A stretch of 64,000 nt of DNA from Rugalucina vietnamica (Eukaryota; Mollusca; Bivalvia; Lucinida; Lucinidae): assembly GCA_964017185.1 (NCBI GenBank), contig OZ024874.1, positions 56,680,356-56,744,355 on the forward strand. The letters are read 5' to 3'. Positions 46,692 through 57,929 of the stretch are shown here, one piece after another. A program made the position numbers and the translations under genes. A model generated the notes under the pieces. It had not been told where the DNA came from. It made no database searches and saw only the letters and a program-made list of their open reading frames with translations. Positions within the stretch are counted from its first letter, which is position 1, and every line of letters begins with the position of its first letter.

Positions 46692-48557
46692 AGAATAACC
46701 GACAGGGCCTACGAAAAGTACCTGAAAGACATCCTAGGTATTAATAATGAGGCGGATGACCTTGATGCCCCACCCAAGGTCAAAACCAAGAAATTGTATT
46801 CCCTCCTGAAACATTCAAAACAGGATTCTAGTGGAATTGCATCACTGAAGGCCAACAATAAAACTTATACTGAAGACCCGGATAAGGCCAATGCCCTAAA
46901 TGCCCAATTTAACTCAGTCTTTAGCCCCAAAAGCCCGATAAGCCTTAAGCAAATTGCTCAGAGGACACTACAGGACTTACATGATTCTGGCACAAAGCAA
47001 CCCTTCAGACCCAGCCCACACCCCAAAATGCCTGATATCCACATTTCTGTGCAAGGCATAGAGAAACTGCTCAAATCTCTAAACCCCCACAAGGCCGCTG
47101 GCCCAGACAAACTTAAGCCAATTGTCTTACAGACCCTCCATAAGGAACTTGCTCCAATACTGCAAGTGATTTATCAAAGATCCCTTAACGCAGGAAAGCT
47201 CCCTTCCATTTGGAAAGAGGCAAATGTATCCCCTATCTTCAAAAAAGGGGATAAAACCGACCCATCCAACTACCGTCCTATCTCCCTGACCTGTGTCCTC
47301 TGCAAGGTGCTTGAGCATGTCGTGGCTTCTGGAATCTCTAAACACTTCACTGACCAACACATATTATTTGAACTGCAGCATGGGTTCCGAGAAAAGAGGT
47401 CCTGCGAGACACAATTGATAATGCTGGTCGATGAACTCGCCAAAAATATGCAAGCTAAAAAACAGACCGACCTCATCCTCCTTGACTTTAGTAAGGCTTT
47501 CGACAAAGTAGCCCATGAAAAATTACTTCTCAAACTTCACTTTTATGGTATAAGGGGGAATACTCTAAATTGGATAAAAGATTTTCTTGACAATAGATCA
47601 CAATCAGTTCTCCTAAATGGTTCCAATTCAAATAACATCCCAGTATCCTCAGGTGTCCCGCAGGGCTCAGTTCTCGGACCCATTCTGTTTTTAGCCTACA
47701 TCAACGACCTCCCGGATCAGGTTAGATCAAGAGTCCGTCTATTCGCTGACGACACAGCCATGTACCTTGCACTTGATAAGCAAGATGACTCAGAGATCCT
47801 ACAAAAAGACCTTGAAAGCCTTGAGAAATGGGAAAAACTCTGGGATATGAGTTTCAACCCTTCAAAATGTCAGGTCATTCATGTGACCCGACGCCAAACA
47901 CCACACGAAACTAAATATTATCTTCATGGCTGTGTACTTGAAAGTGTATCCTCCGCTAAATATCTTGGGGTCACTCTATCAGAAGACCTCAGCTGGTCAA
48001 ATCACATCAACACTATTACTAAAAAGGCAAATCAGACTCTCGGCTTCATCAAACGTAATATCCGGGTCCATAACAAGGACCTGAAGTCCACAGCATATAA
48101 AACCCTCGTCCGCCCACAGCTAGAATATGCCTCTGCTGTGTGGTCCCCTCACACCGACCAAGACATCAAGAAACTTGAAGATGTGCAAAGACGGGCCGCT
48201 AGATGGGTAATGAGAGATTACCAACAAACATCTAGTGTGACCGCGATGCTACAGGATCTCAACTGGCGCACCCTCGACCAACGACGCATAGATAGTCGAT
48301 TGGTCCTCCTATACAAGGTCACATACGACCTTGTAGCCATCCCTGCTCAAGACTTCCTGATCCGGAACACCCGACAATCATCCAGAAATCACCCCATGGC
48401 ATACAGGCAGATCCTAGCTCTAAGAGACTACTACAAGTTCACATTTTTCCCCCGGACAATTATACACTGGAATGCCCTACCACTGCATATCCCCGTACTA
48501 CCCACTCTGGCTCAGTTTAGCACAGCTGTCTGCCAGATAAACCACAAAAGTCCTTGA
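46692..48557 (+). CDS. Reverse transcriptase, C-terminal part of LINE ORF2 (5'-truncated)
   Basis: This copies LINE RNA into DNA at a nicked target. The open frame is intact for about 620 codons. It contains the RT blocks in order: LNPHKAAGPDKLKP, NYRPISLTCVLCKVLEHV, HGFREKRSC, DLILLDFSKAFDKVAHEKLL, SSGVPQGSVLGPILFLAYIN and RLFADDTAMYL, with the catalytic FADD at 47742-47753. The thumb region LGVTLSEDLSWSNHI and the C-terminal RRAARWVMRDY and DQRRIDSRLVLLYK follow. The N-terminal endonuclease is absent. The frame is open further upstream into element A and J sequence (ATG at 46497), but those about 65 codons are a chance fusion. TGA ends it at 48557. Confidence 0.9.
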   Translation, partial: RITDRAYEKYLKDILGINNEADDLDAPPKVKTKKLYSLLKHSKQDSSGIASLKANNKTYTEDPDKANALNAQFNSVFSPKSPISLKQIAQRTLQDLHDSGTKQPFRPSPHPKMPDIHISVQGIEKLLKSLNPHKAAGPDKLKPIVLQTLHKELAPILQVIYQRSLNAGKLPSIWKEANVSPIFKKGDKTDPSNYRPISLTCVLCKVLEHVVASGISKHFTDQHILFELQHGFREKRSCETQLIMLVDELAKNMQAKKQTDLILLDFSKAFDKVAHEKLLLKLHFYGIRGNTLNWIKDFLDNRSQSVLLNGSNSNNIPVSSGVPQGSVLGPILFLAYINDLPDQVRSRVRLFADDTAMYLALDKQDDSEILQKDLESLEKWEKLWDMSFNPSKCQVIHVTRRQTPHETKYYLHGCVLESVSSAKYLGVTLSEDLSWSNHINTITKKANQTLGFIKRNIRVHNKDLKSTAYKTLVRPQLEYASAVWSPHTDQDIKKLEDVQRRAARWVMRDYQQTSSVTAMLQDLNWRTLDQRRIDSRLVLLYKVTYDLVAIPAQDFLIRNTRQSSRNHPMAYRQILALRDYYKFTFFPRTIIHWNALPLHIPVLPTLAQFSTAVCQINHKSP

Positions 48558-48728
48558 ACACCAGCATCTGTTTTTATCTTTTAACTATACTAACACTCTT
48601 GATCGCACTGTACAAAGTCTTGTCACCCACTTTTCATTGCTTTTATTTCAACTAACCCCCTTCAGCTCTTGGTATACCGGAACACCATCTGAAGTCCTCC
48701 TCGGAGGTTAAGATGTAAAGGAAGATAG
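46692..48728 (+). mobile_element. 5'-truncated non-LTR retrotransposon (Jockey/CR1-like group)
   Basis: About 2.04 kb lies between two ATGC copies (46688-46691 and 48729-48732) at a point where other A elements read straight through from CCCATGC to TCCGTCG. The short target duplication and missing 5' part fit target-primed reverse transcription. No poly-A tail is present; the 3' end is GAGGTTAAGATGTAAAGGAA then GATAG, as in clades that end in short repeats instead of poly-A. Confidence 0.85.
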
Positions 48729-50666
48729 ATGCTCCGTCGTCCGTCCGTCGTCCGTCCGTCGTCCGTCGTCCACAATTTCAAAGATCTTCTCCTCTGAAAC
48801 CGCTTGGCCAATCAAAGCCAAACTTCATGTGGAGCATCCTTAGGAAGGGGGAACGAAAGTGTATATAAATGGTCCAGGTCACATGACCAAGATGGCTGCC
48901 ATGGCTATAAATAGCAAAAACCTTTAAAAATCTTCTTCTCCAGAACCAGAGGGCCGATTTCCACGAAACTTGGTATGTAGCATCGGAGACGAGGGCCCAT
49001 CATAATTTATATAAATCATGACCCTAGGATGACCTTGACCTATTTTATGGCAAGGTCAACTTAGGTCGCCAATGCATTTGAATGGGAAAAAATGGTAAAA
49101 TGCTATTTAATGGGTAAAACTTACTGGGAATAGGCAAATGGACAGAAGATTAATGTTAGTGGAAAATTTTATCCCCTGTGGGGTTGTCTGCCCCTGCCCC
49201 GGGGCTATATACATGTATATTTCCATAATAATGAAACATCTTCTCCCCTGAAACCGCTTGGCCAATCAAAGCCAAACTTCATATGGAGCATCCTTGGGAA
49301 GGGGGAAAGAAAGTTTATATAAATGGTCAAGGTCACATGACCAAGATGGCTGCCATGGCTATAAATAGAAAAAACCTGTATAAATCTTCTTCTCCAGAAC
49401 CAGAAGGCCAATGATTTTGAAACTTGGTGTGAAGCATCAGTGACTGGAGCTCTACAAAGTTTGTATAAATCATGACCCTGGGATGACCTTGACCTATTTT
49501 ACGGCAAGGTCAACATAAGTCGCTCATGCATTTGAATGGGGAAAAGTGTTAAAATGTCATTTGTAGGGAAAAGCTTGCAGGAAATAGGCAAATGGACTTA
49601 AGATTGATGATTCTGAAAAAATTTGGACCCCAGGGGTCTGTCTGCCCCCACCCCGGGGCAATATACATGTATATTACAGTGATATTCAAAGATCTTCTTC
49701 TCTGAAACTGCTTGGCCAATCAAAGCCAAACTTTATGTGGAGCATTCATAGGAAGAGTGAATGAAAGTTTGTGTAAATGGTCAAGGTCACATGACCAAGA
49801 TGGCTGCCATGGCTATAAATAGCAAAAGCCCTTCAAAATCTTTTTCTTCAGAACCAGAAGGCCTATGATTTTGAAACTTGGCATGAAGCATCAGGCAATG
49901 GAGCTCTACAAAGTTTGTATAAATCATGACCCTGGGATGACCTTGACTATTTTTTCCGGCAAGGTCAACTTAGGCCGCCTATGCATTTGAATGGAAAAAA
50001 TTAGGAAAATGTCATTTAATGGCAAAAAACTTGCTAGGAATGAGCAAATGGACAGAAGATTTATGTTTATGAAAATATTTTGGGCCCAGAGGGTTGTCTG
50101 CCCCTGCCCCGGGGCTATATACATATGTATGACCATAATATTGAAACATCTTCTCTGAAACGGCTTGGCTAATCAAAGCCAAACTTTTTGTGGAACATTC
50201 ATAGGTAGAGTGAATGAAAGTTTGTATAAATGGTCAAGGTCACATGACCAAGATGGCCACCATGGCTATAAATAGCAAAAACCCTTAAAAATCTTCTTCT
50301 CCAGTACTAGAAGGCCTATGATTTTGAAACTTGGCATGAAGCATCAAGCAATGGAGCTCTTCAAAGTTTATATAAATCATGACCCTGGGATGATCTTGAC
50401 CTTTTTTATGGCAAGGTGAACTTAGGTTGCCTAAGCATTTGAATGGGGGAAAAATTGTTATAATGTCATTTGAAGGGCAAAACTTGCAGTAAATTTGCAA
50501 ATGACTGAATCTTTATGATTTATTAAAGAAATTTACTCCAGAGGTTGCCCTGACCCTGCCCTGGGGTTATATACATGTATATTACCATTCTAGTCAAACA
50601 AGTTTATTGGTACATGTATATATCTCAGGTCTCAGGTGAGCATTTACAGGATCATTGGTCCTCTGG

Positions 50667-51385
50667 TTTTAAGTTTTGCAGTTATAAAACATCACTAAGA
50701 GACAGATTTTTGATTTATGATATTGTAACAGCTTTATCCTACAGTAGAACCTCTGATACCTATGTAAAAACAGTTCTATTAGCATTTAATGCAATTTTCT
50801 GGAAAAGCAAAATATGTCCATATCTTCATATTCTTTGCGCATATGTTATAGTGCTTCATACATGTTTAAGGTCTTCTGATATGCAAAAGAATCATGTAAT
50901 GGTTTCCTATTTATACCCACAAATAATGGCGATTTTGACATTTTTGTCAGTTACAATAGTGTTGCGCTCAAAAATCCTTTTATTTTTTGGCGCAAAACTA
51001 TTGTACCTGCAGTTGTGACAGGCTTGCATAAGCTATTGTGAAGCATCTAAGCCTAAAAACAAAAGCCTCAGACCAACAGACACTGTGTGTTGTAGCAAAG
51101 TACAGCCTAGGAGGCATCACCATTGTGACTGATTCCAACTGTTTTTAGCTTTGAAGAAGTTCAACAAAAGAAGAAAAAGATAAAAAACAAACTGTTTATG
51201 TTCTTATTTGCATATGGATCCGCTCAAAATGCCTGAAGGAGTGTACAATAATTATTATTTATGCCAATTGATAGAGATTGTATGTAGTACATTATCACCA
51301 AAGGTTGTTTACTCCAACAGGTGAGCTACTGTGGACATTCAATCTGCCAAAGACAGGAATTTCCGTACCTCTCCAAAGGAAGCAA
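50667..51385. other. Element J right part and unassigned sequence
   Basis: J-like sequence runs to about 51.02 kb, ending GGCGCAAAACTATTGTACCT-GCAG. From 51.02 to 51.39 kb I see no gene, no MBT exon and no known repeat. Confidence 0.4.
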
Positions 51386-51387
51386 AT

Positions 51388-52202
51388 CAAAAATCTATTT
51401 CTCCAGAACTGATTGACCGATTTCAACGAAACTTGGTATGAAGCATCGATGGCTCAAGCACTACAATGTATATATAAATCATGACCCTGTGATGACCTTG
51501 ACCTATTTTACGGCAAGGTCAACATAGGTCGCCAATGCATTTGAATGTGGAAAACTTTTAAAATGTAATTTAAAGTGAAAGTCTTGCAGGAAATGAGAAG
51601 TAGGACTGAATATTAATGATTCTGAAAAAATTGGACCCCAGGGGCTCATGTGCCCCCACCCCGGGGCAATATACATGTATATTTCCATAATATTCAAACG
51701 TCTTCTCCTCTGAAACCGCTTGGCCAATCAAAGCCAAATTTTATGTGAAATATCTATAGAATTGGGGAATCAATGTATATATAAATAATATAGGTCACAT
51801 GACAAAGATGGCCGCCATGCCCATATATGGTAAAAACCCATCAAAAATCTTCTCTGAAACCAATAGACTGATTTCAAGGAAACTTGGTGTGAAGCATCGA
51901 TGGCTAAAGTACTCCAATGTATATATAAATCATGACCCTGTGATGACTTTGACCAAGTTTATGGCAAGGTCAACATGGGCTGCCTATGCATTTGAATTGG
52001 GAAAACTGTTAAAATGTCATTTGAAGGGAAAAGCCAGCAGGACATTGGCAAATGGACAGAATATTGAAGATCCTGAAAAAGAAAATGGCCCAAGGGCTTC
52101 ATCTGCCCCTGCACTAAAGTTAAATACCATAATATTCAAACATGTTTATTGGTATATGCAGCAGATCTCAGGTGAGCGTTTACAGGACCATTTGTCCTCT
52201 GG
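51388..52202 (+). mobile_element. Element A, 5'-truncated
   Basis: It begins in a core module (TCTATTTCTCCAGAACTGAT) and ends with the tail TCTCAGGTGAGCGTTTACAG, GACCATTTGTCC and CTGG-TT. The open frame at 51799-52206 follows module sequence and is not a gene. Confidence 0.75.
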
Positions 52203-52204
52203 TT

Positions 52205-52778
52205 GAATTCTTTGTTCCAACAAAATGTCCGGTTCTACATAAACTTGCTCGTATTGTATATGATTTTTCAAAACCTTCTTGGTTTTCAGAACTTTACCAA
52301 GGTCCTGTTCCGATCTACACATTGCAACAATCACCCCTGGTTTACTGTTTCTGCTTGTTTTCCGCACAGCAGAGACAATGTTAACATCATTAATGCATAG
52401 TCCATCTTTTATCAAACCATTGACTCGGTTTCTGACGTTTTCGCCCTCCCATTCATTCATGTTTCTAACAATAAAGTTGATCTTAGGTGGGTCAATATGA
52501 CCGTTAGACTGAGTACTGTCCCGGTTTTCAACGACTGTTAAAGGGTCTTTGACTTTCTTGATTTCTTGGCGAAATTCTTTTTTCACCTGACTTATTTTTG
52601 CCTCGCAAACCTTCGGCATACTGTCACTAAGCTTCTTTTCCAAGCTACTTTCCATTTCTACGAATTTTCTTTCCATAGTTATGGTTATGTCTTTTATAGG
52701 TATCGTAAGGGAGGATAATGTAACATTACTCACATCTTCAGGAATAATTTGCATATCTAAATTTGACTCACTGTCCAT
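52205..52778 (-). CDS. LINE ORF1-like protein fragment (coiled coil + RRM-like)
   Basis: This is an open minus-strand frame; the first in-frame ATG gives MDSESNLDMQIIPEDVSN. The first half is acidic then coiled-coil-like (MERKFVEMESSLEKKLSDSM). The second half reads NFIVRNMNEWEGENVRNRVN and VNIVSAVRKTSRNSKPGVIV, resembling the RRM-like domain of LINE ORF1 nucleic-acid chaperones. The C-terminus is cut by the tail of an element A; the last about 18 codons come from that element. The upstream end abuts a MITE D. A domesticated host gene is possible but less likely. Family assignment is by pattern only. Confidence 0.55.
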
Positions 52779-52817
52779 ATTTTCAGAATTGTCTGCCACC
52801 TTGTCGCGCACACCAAT

Positions 52818-53018
52818 CTATAGAATGAGCTACAACACAAGAAAACTGGTTTTCAAGGTTCTGACCAGGTCCAACACATATCAGACTGTAGTGCATCAGA
52901 AGAAGGCTAAAAGCTAGAAATTTTAGAGCTTAGAAGAAAAGGCCTAGTATTATACATGTAGGGAAAACAAATGTGCTTAGCAGCTCTGCAGTGACTGCAT
53001 AGCTGATCTGTCCTTTTG
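52818..53018. mobile_element. MITE D copy
   Basis: GAGCTACAACACAAGAAAAC at the left, body CTGACCAGGTCCAACACATA, foldback CTTAGCAGCTCTGCAGTGAC / TGCATAGCTGATCTG; the right end is replaced by element G in the TTTTGTT tract. Confidence 0.7.
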
Positions 53019-53019
53019 T

Positions 53020-54126
53020 TATACCCCCCCGCAAAACGAAGTTTTAGGGGGGTATACTGTTTTCAGCCTGTCCGTGATTCCGTCATTCTGTCATTCCGTC
53101 ATTCTGTCATTCCGTCAACATTTTGACATCTTTGCTGAATAACTTAAGTAGTTTTTGTCCGATGTTCTTCAAATTTTCAACACACCTGCACCATTAGACA
53201 ACACATGTGTAATATGAATTTAGGGGCCACAGGGTCAGTTTTGCAAGAGTTATGGGACTTTTTAAATCTATACATAGAATGTTTGCCATAGTGCTAATAG
53301 TGCATACTTTGTGAAATCAACTCCTCCTACAGCTTTCAATATTCTCTTTTGATACTTTGCTGATATGTGCCAGAGATATTGAAGATATGCATGAAAAAGT
53401 ATTATGCTGAAAAAATGAATTTTGACAAATTTACAGTATTTTGAACTTAGCCAGTTTTTGATAATTGCCATATTCAACAATGGTTGGTAGTGCATAGTTT
53501 GTGTAATCAACTCCTCCTAGGGCTTTCAGTATTTCTTTTCAATACTTTGCAGACATGTTCCACACATATTGAAGATATGCATGAAGAATTATAATGATGA
53601 AAAAATAATTTTTGACAAATTTACAGCATTTTTCAACATAGCCATTTTTTGACCATTGCTTATATACAATAATGGTTGGTAGTTCATAGTTTGTAAAAAT
53701 CAACTCCTCCTAGGGCTTTCAGTATTTCTTTTCAATACTTTGCAGACATGTTCCACACATATTGAAGATGTGCATGAAGAATTATAATACTGAAAAAAAT
53801 AATTTTTGACAAATTTACAGCAATTTTTAACATAGCCATTTTTAGCTCACCTGAGCCGTCAGGCTCACAAGGTGAGCTTATAGTATACCCATGCTCCGTC
53901 GTCCGTCCGTCCGTCCGTCCGTCGTCCGTCGTCCGTCCGTCCGTCCGTCGTCCACCATTTTCAAAGATCTTCTCCTCTGAAACCGCTTAGCCAATCAAAG
54001 CCAAATTTTACATGAAGCATCTATGGGAAGGGGGAACCAATGTGTATATAAATAATCCAGGTCACATGACCAAGATGGCCGCCATGCCCATATATGGTAA
54101 AAACCCTTCAAAAATCTTCTTCTCCG

Positions 54127-54159
<33 letters not shown>

Positions 54160-56182
54160 TGAAGCATTAATGGCTCAAGCACTACAATGTGTATATAAAT
54201 CATGACCCTATGATGACCTTGACCTATTTTACGGCAAGGTCAACATAGGTCGCGAATGCATTTGAAAGGGAAAAATTGTTAAATTGTCATTTAAAGGAAT
54301 AATCTTGCAGAAAATGAGCAGTAGGACTGAATATTAATGATTCTGAAAAAAATTGGGCACCAGGGGCTCATCCGCCCCCACCCCGGGGCAATATACATGT
54401 ATATCTCCATAATATTCAAACATCTTCTCCTCTGAAACCGCTTGGCCAATCAAAGCGAAATTTTATTTGAAGCATCAATAGGAAGGGGTAACAAATATGT
54501 ATATAAAAAATCCAGGTCACATGACCAAGATGGCCGCCATGCCCATATATGGTAAAAACCGTTCAAAAATCTTCTTCTCCAGAACCGGTTGACCGATTTC
54601 AACGAAACTTGGCACGAAGCATCGATGGCTCAAGCACTACAATGTGTATATAAATCATGACCCTGTGATGACCTTGACCTATTTTACGGGAAGGTCAACA
54701 TAGGTCACCAATGCATTTGAATGGGGAAAACTTTTAAAATGTCATTTAAAGTGAAAGTCTTGCAGGAAATGGGCAATAGGACTGGATATTAATGATTCTG
54801 AAAAAAAATTGGACCCCAGGGGCTCATGTGCCCCCACCCCGGGGCAATATACATGTATATTTCCATAATATTCAAACGTCTTCTCCTCTGAAACCGCTTG
54901 GCCAAACAAAGCCAAATTTTAAGTGAAGCATCTATAGAATGGGGGAATCAATGTATATATAAATAATCTAGGTCACATGACCAAGATGGCCGCCATGCCC
55001 ATATATGGTAAAAACCCATCAAAAATCATCTTCTCTGAAACCAATAGACTGATTTCAAGGAAACTTGGCGTGAGGCATCGATGGCTAAAGTACTCCAATG
55101 TATATATAAATCATGACCCTGTGATGACCTTTACCAAGTTTATGGCAAGGTCAACATGGGTTGCCTGTGCATCTGAATTGGGAAAACTGTTAAAATGTCA
55201 TTTGAAGGAAAAAGCCAACAGGAAATTGGCAAATGGACAGAATATTGAAGATTCTGAAAAAAGAAAATGGCCCAAGGGCTTATCTGCCCCTGCACTAGAG
55301 TTAAATACCATAATATTCAAACATGTTTATTGGTATATGCAGCTGATCTCAGGTGAGCGTTTACAGGACCATTGGTCCTCTGGTTTGACCATTGCTTATA
55401 CAATAATGGTTGGTAGTGCATATTTTGGGAAATCAACTTCACCTAGGGCTTTCAGTATTTCTTTTCAATGCTTTGCAGACATGTTTCACGCATATTGAAG
55501 ATGTGCATGAAGAATTATAATGATGAAAAAAATTTTTTTGACAAATTTACAGCATTTTTCAACATTGTCATTTTTGACCATTGCTTTATACAATAATGGT
55601 TGATAGTGCATAGTTTGTGAAATCAACTCCTCCTAGGGCTTTCAGTATTTCTTTTCAATACTTTGCAGACATGTTCCACTCATATTGAAGATGTGCATGA
55701 AGAATTATAATACTGAAAAATTAATTTCTGACAAATTTACAGCATTTTTAACATAGCCATTTTTTGACCATTGCTTATATACAATAATGGTTGGTAATGC
55801 ATAGTTTGTGAAATCAACTCCTCCTAGGGCTTTCAGTATTTCTTTTCAATACTTTGCAGACATGTTTCACACATATTGAAGATGTGCATGAATGATTATA
55901 ATACTGAAAAAGTGATTTTTGACAAATTTACATCATTTTTCAACATAGCCATTTCTTGACCATTGCTTATATACAATAATGAAATCAACCTCAAGCTTTC
56001 AATATATTCTTTTAATATCTTATAGATGTGACTGGCATACTGAGGATGTACATGAAGAATTATAATGCTGAAAAGATATCTTTGACAAATTTTCTGCAGG
56101 TTTGACATAGGAAGTTATTGGCCAGCTCCAGATAATTTTGCGGGGGGGTATACTGAAAGCCTTGCTTGCAGCCAATTTCTAG
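53020..56182 (+). mobile_element. Element G, copy 2, with element A nested inside
   Basis: The head TATACCCCCCCGCAAAACGA with AGTTTTAGGGGGGTATA is followed by repeated ATTCCGTCATTCTGTC, then roughly 180-bp core units. The tail TTTTGCGGGGGGGTATA and AATTTCTAG-TT close it. Element A splits the core between GCCATTTTT and TTGACCATTGCT. Head and tail both have seven C/G here; copy 1 has six in both. Confidence 0.85.
53844..55383 (+). mobile_element. Element A, complete copy nested in element G
   Basis: This is the cleanest full copy. The head AGCTCACCTGAGCCGTCAGG with CTCACAAGGTGAGCT is followed by a GTCC/GTCGTCC tract, three modules with CAAGATGGCCGCC and CCATATATGG, then TCTCAGGTGAGCG, AGGACCATTGGTCCT and CTGG. 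The uninterrupted G unit (GCCATTTTTTGACC) shows insertion between T and T. Confidence 0.9.
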
Positions 56183-56573
56183 TTTTTGCCTATACATGAA
56201 ATAGGGTTTCTCATGTAGCTGCTCATCTTTAAGATACAGCCTAATCAAAGGCATGTTTGGAATGTGACTTTGTGAAAATTTTAGACAAGACTGTCTTGAT
56301 GCATTGATTGACATCTGCAGGTTGATTTTACAACCATATCTACTTGTAGCACATCTTTTAATGAGACAATCTGATATTAATGCTTAAAATCAAGTCTTAC
56401 TTCCTTGTAAAATTAAAGCATTTTGAACATATATAGCGATGTAGGTTTGTTTAGTGCATGTAGGATGAAATCAGATTTCAACAGAGCTTTTAATATACCA
56501 TAAAATTATCAGGTACTGACACAATAAATCAATTGGATACACTAATGTTTTGCATGCTCAACTCTGATCATAT

Positions 56574-56808
56574 GAGCTGCCAAATGGGAAAACCAACAAT
56601 CTGCATATGCAAAAACAAAGACGCAGATCAGTTTCGCGGTAACTGCAAAGCTGATCAGTGCCTTTGTTTTCATTACTCAAATAGTACAATTCCTCTTCTA
56701 TCTAAATCCTAAATTTCAAGCTTCTATCCATGTTCTATGACTGTACAGGCTGGTTTGTGTCAGCCCTGGTAGGGAACCCAAATTGTTGGTTTTCTCATGC
56801 ACAGGCTC
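56574..56808. mobile_element. MITE D, full copy
   Basis: Left GAGCTGCCAAATGGGAAAAC-C and right GGTTTTCTCATGCACAGGCT-C. The central hairpin is extensive: AAAACAAAGACGCAGATCAG against CTGATCAGTGCCTTTGTTTT. Confidence 0.8.
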
Positions 56809-56900
56809 ATCAACAATATGAAAGCATAATTTGGCTCTATTCGCCTGGATGTGTACAAACAGTTTTTCTCACAGTGTTGTAATTCCTTGTTCTTCAACAG

Positions 56901-57027
56901 CTGAGAACAGAGACCACTCCTCTCGATGACTACCACATTATGACAATGACCCGGCCAGTAACCTACCATTTGAGATTATAGAGGGAGATCCTGGAGTGTC
57001 TGGCAGTGCTGGGAGTAGGCAATATAG
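56901..57027 (+). CDS. Weak exon candidate, unidentified
   Basis: Acceptor GTTCTTCAACAG is followed by a frame reading AENRDHSSR, a stop (TGA), then LPHYDNDPASNLPFEIIEGD and PGVSGSAGSRQY, ending near TATA-GTAAGT. The composition is coding-like after the TGA. A near-copy of 40 bases (CATTACGACAATGAACCGGC..) follows at 57.07-57.11 kb. It could be a tail exon of the MBT gene, since Ser/Arg-rich sequence follows MBT4 in relatives, or an unrelated broken gene. No family is recognised. Confidence 0.3.
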
Positions 57028-57483
57028 TAAGTAAACCCAGTAGGGGTGGGGAAGGGAGGGGGCCTCATTACGACAATGAACCGGCCAGTAACTTACCATT
57101 TGAGATGTAGCAATGTATAAAGGTCCTGTTTATAAATCCTGCCAACCTTGTCCCTGGGGACCCCAGGCTGGGGTCCATATGGGGCATCATTATCTTTCAT
57201 AGGCTTATAATGGAAATACATTAAAAAATCTGCAGTTTTCCAAGATTATGAGCACATGGTCAACTTTCATGAGCCGTTTAACGTTCAATATGAATATTTT
57301 GGGGATAAAAGAAAAAAAAAAGCCAGACCCAAAGGTGGTTGTTTGATCAAATCACAGAGTATCTCCAGAAAGCATGGTATTGGTCACATCTAAAATACCC
57401 AATGCTTTTATAACTTGGTAACAAGATAAAATGTTAGCTGAATTTTAATTTACAAATTGAACACAGTGTGTTTTTCTTTTCAG

Positions 57484-57617
57484 GTTGTGAGAAAGGCTGG
57501 CATGGTTCAGTAGATATTTTATTGGAAAACACTTTACCAGTGCAACTTTTAACCTCTATACAGCTGGATGATCAGCCTGAAAGATCAGTCATTTCCATTG
57601 AAATAAATAAAATATAA
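57484..57617 (+). CDS. Weak terminal-exon candidate, unidentified
   Basis: Acceptor TTTCTTTTCAG, then a frame CEKGWHGSVDILLENTLPVQ and LLTSIQLDDQPERSVISIEI, ending NKI and TAA. AATAAA polyadenylation-like signals overlap the end. The downstream ATCCTTTGGAAACAATTAAA segment recurs at 15.1 kb, so the 3' boundary may be repeat-derived. The link to the preceding candidate exon rests on position only. Confidence 0.25.
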
Positions 57618-57929
57618 TGGCTTTATCCTTTGGAAACAATTAAAACATTCAAAGGGAGATATATAGTATGGACTATATTGCTCAATTTCGGGTGATGAAC
57701 CCTCATCAGTAGCCCTTTTTAAACTGGCAAGAAACGCCAGACTATTAATATATACCGCAATTTCGAAACTTTACACAAGAAGTCTAAATCAAAGACACAT
57801 TCCTAAAAGGAGTCAAATATTAAAAAAATTGCTTAGAAGTATGTTTCTAAATGTGAGTGTTTTGAACACTCTGAATATCTTTACAGATCTGAAAGGAAGC
57901 GTTGGCTCCATCCGGACATTACTGAAAAG

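Larger units (their letters stand above)
46643..50666 (+). mobile_element. Element A, full copy, split by a LINE
   Basis: Head AGCTCACCTGAGCCGAAGGC with TCACAGGTGAGCT, then ..ATAGTATACCCATGC, where a LINE is inserted (46692-48728). The element resumes ATGCTCCGTCGTCCGTCC and continues through about four modules with CTATAAATAG-type cores to the tail TCTCAGGTGAGCATTTACAG and CTGG-TTTT. Confidence 0.85.

Noticed and set aside
51799-52206. ORFs beginning MTKMAAMPIYGKNPSK (also at 45.9, 54.98, 61.2 and 61.7 kb)
   Set aside because: The ATG is part of the ACATGACCAAGATGGCCGCC motif of element A modules; frames break at different places in different modules, as in non-coding repeats.
56901-57027. 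Cadherin-like exon (DNDP, FEI)
   Set aside because: Only short motif resemblance; the order and spacing of cadherin repeat residues are absent and a stop interrupts.
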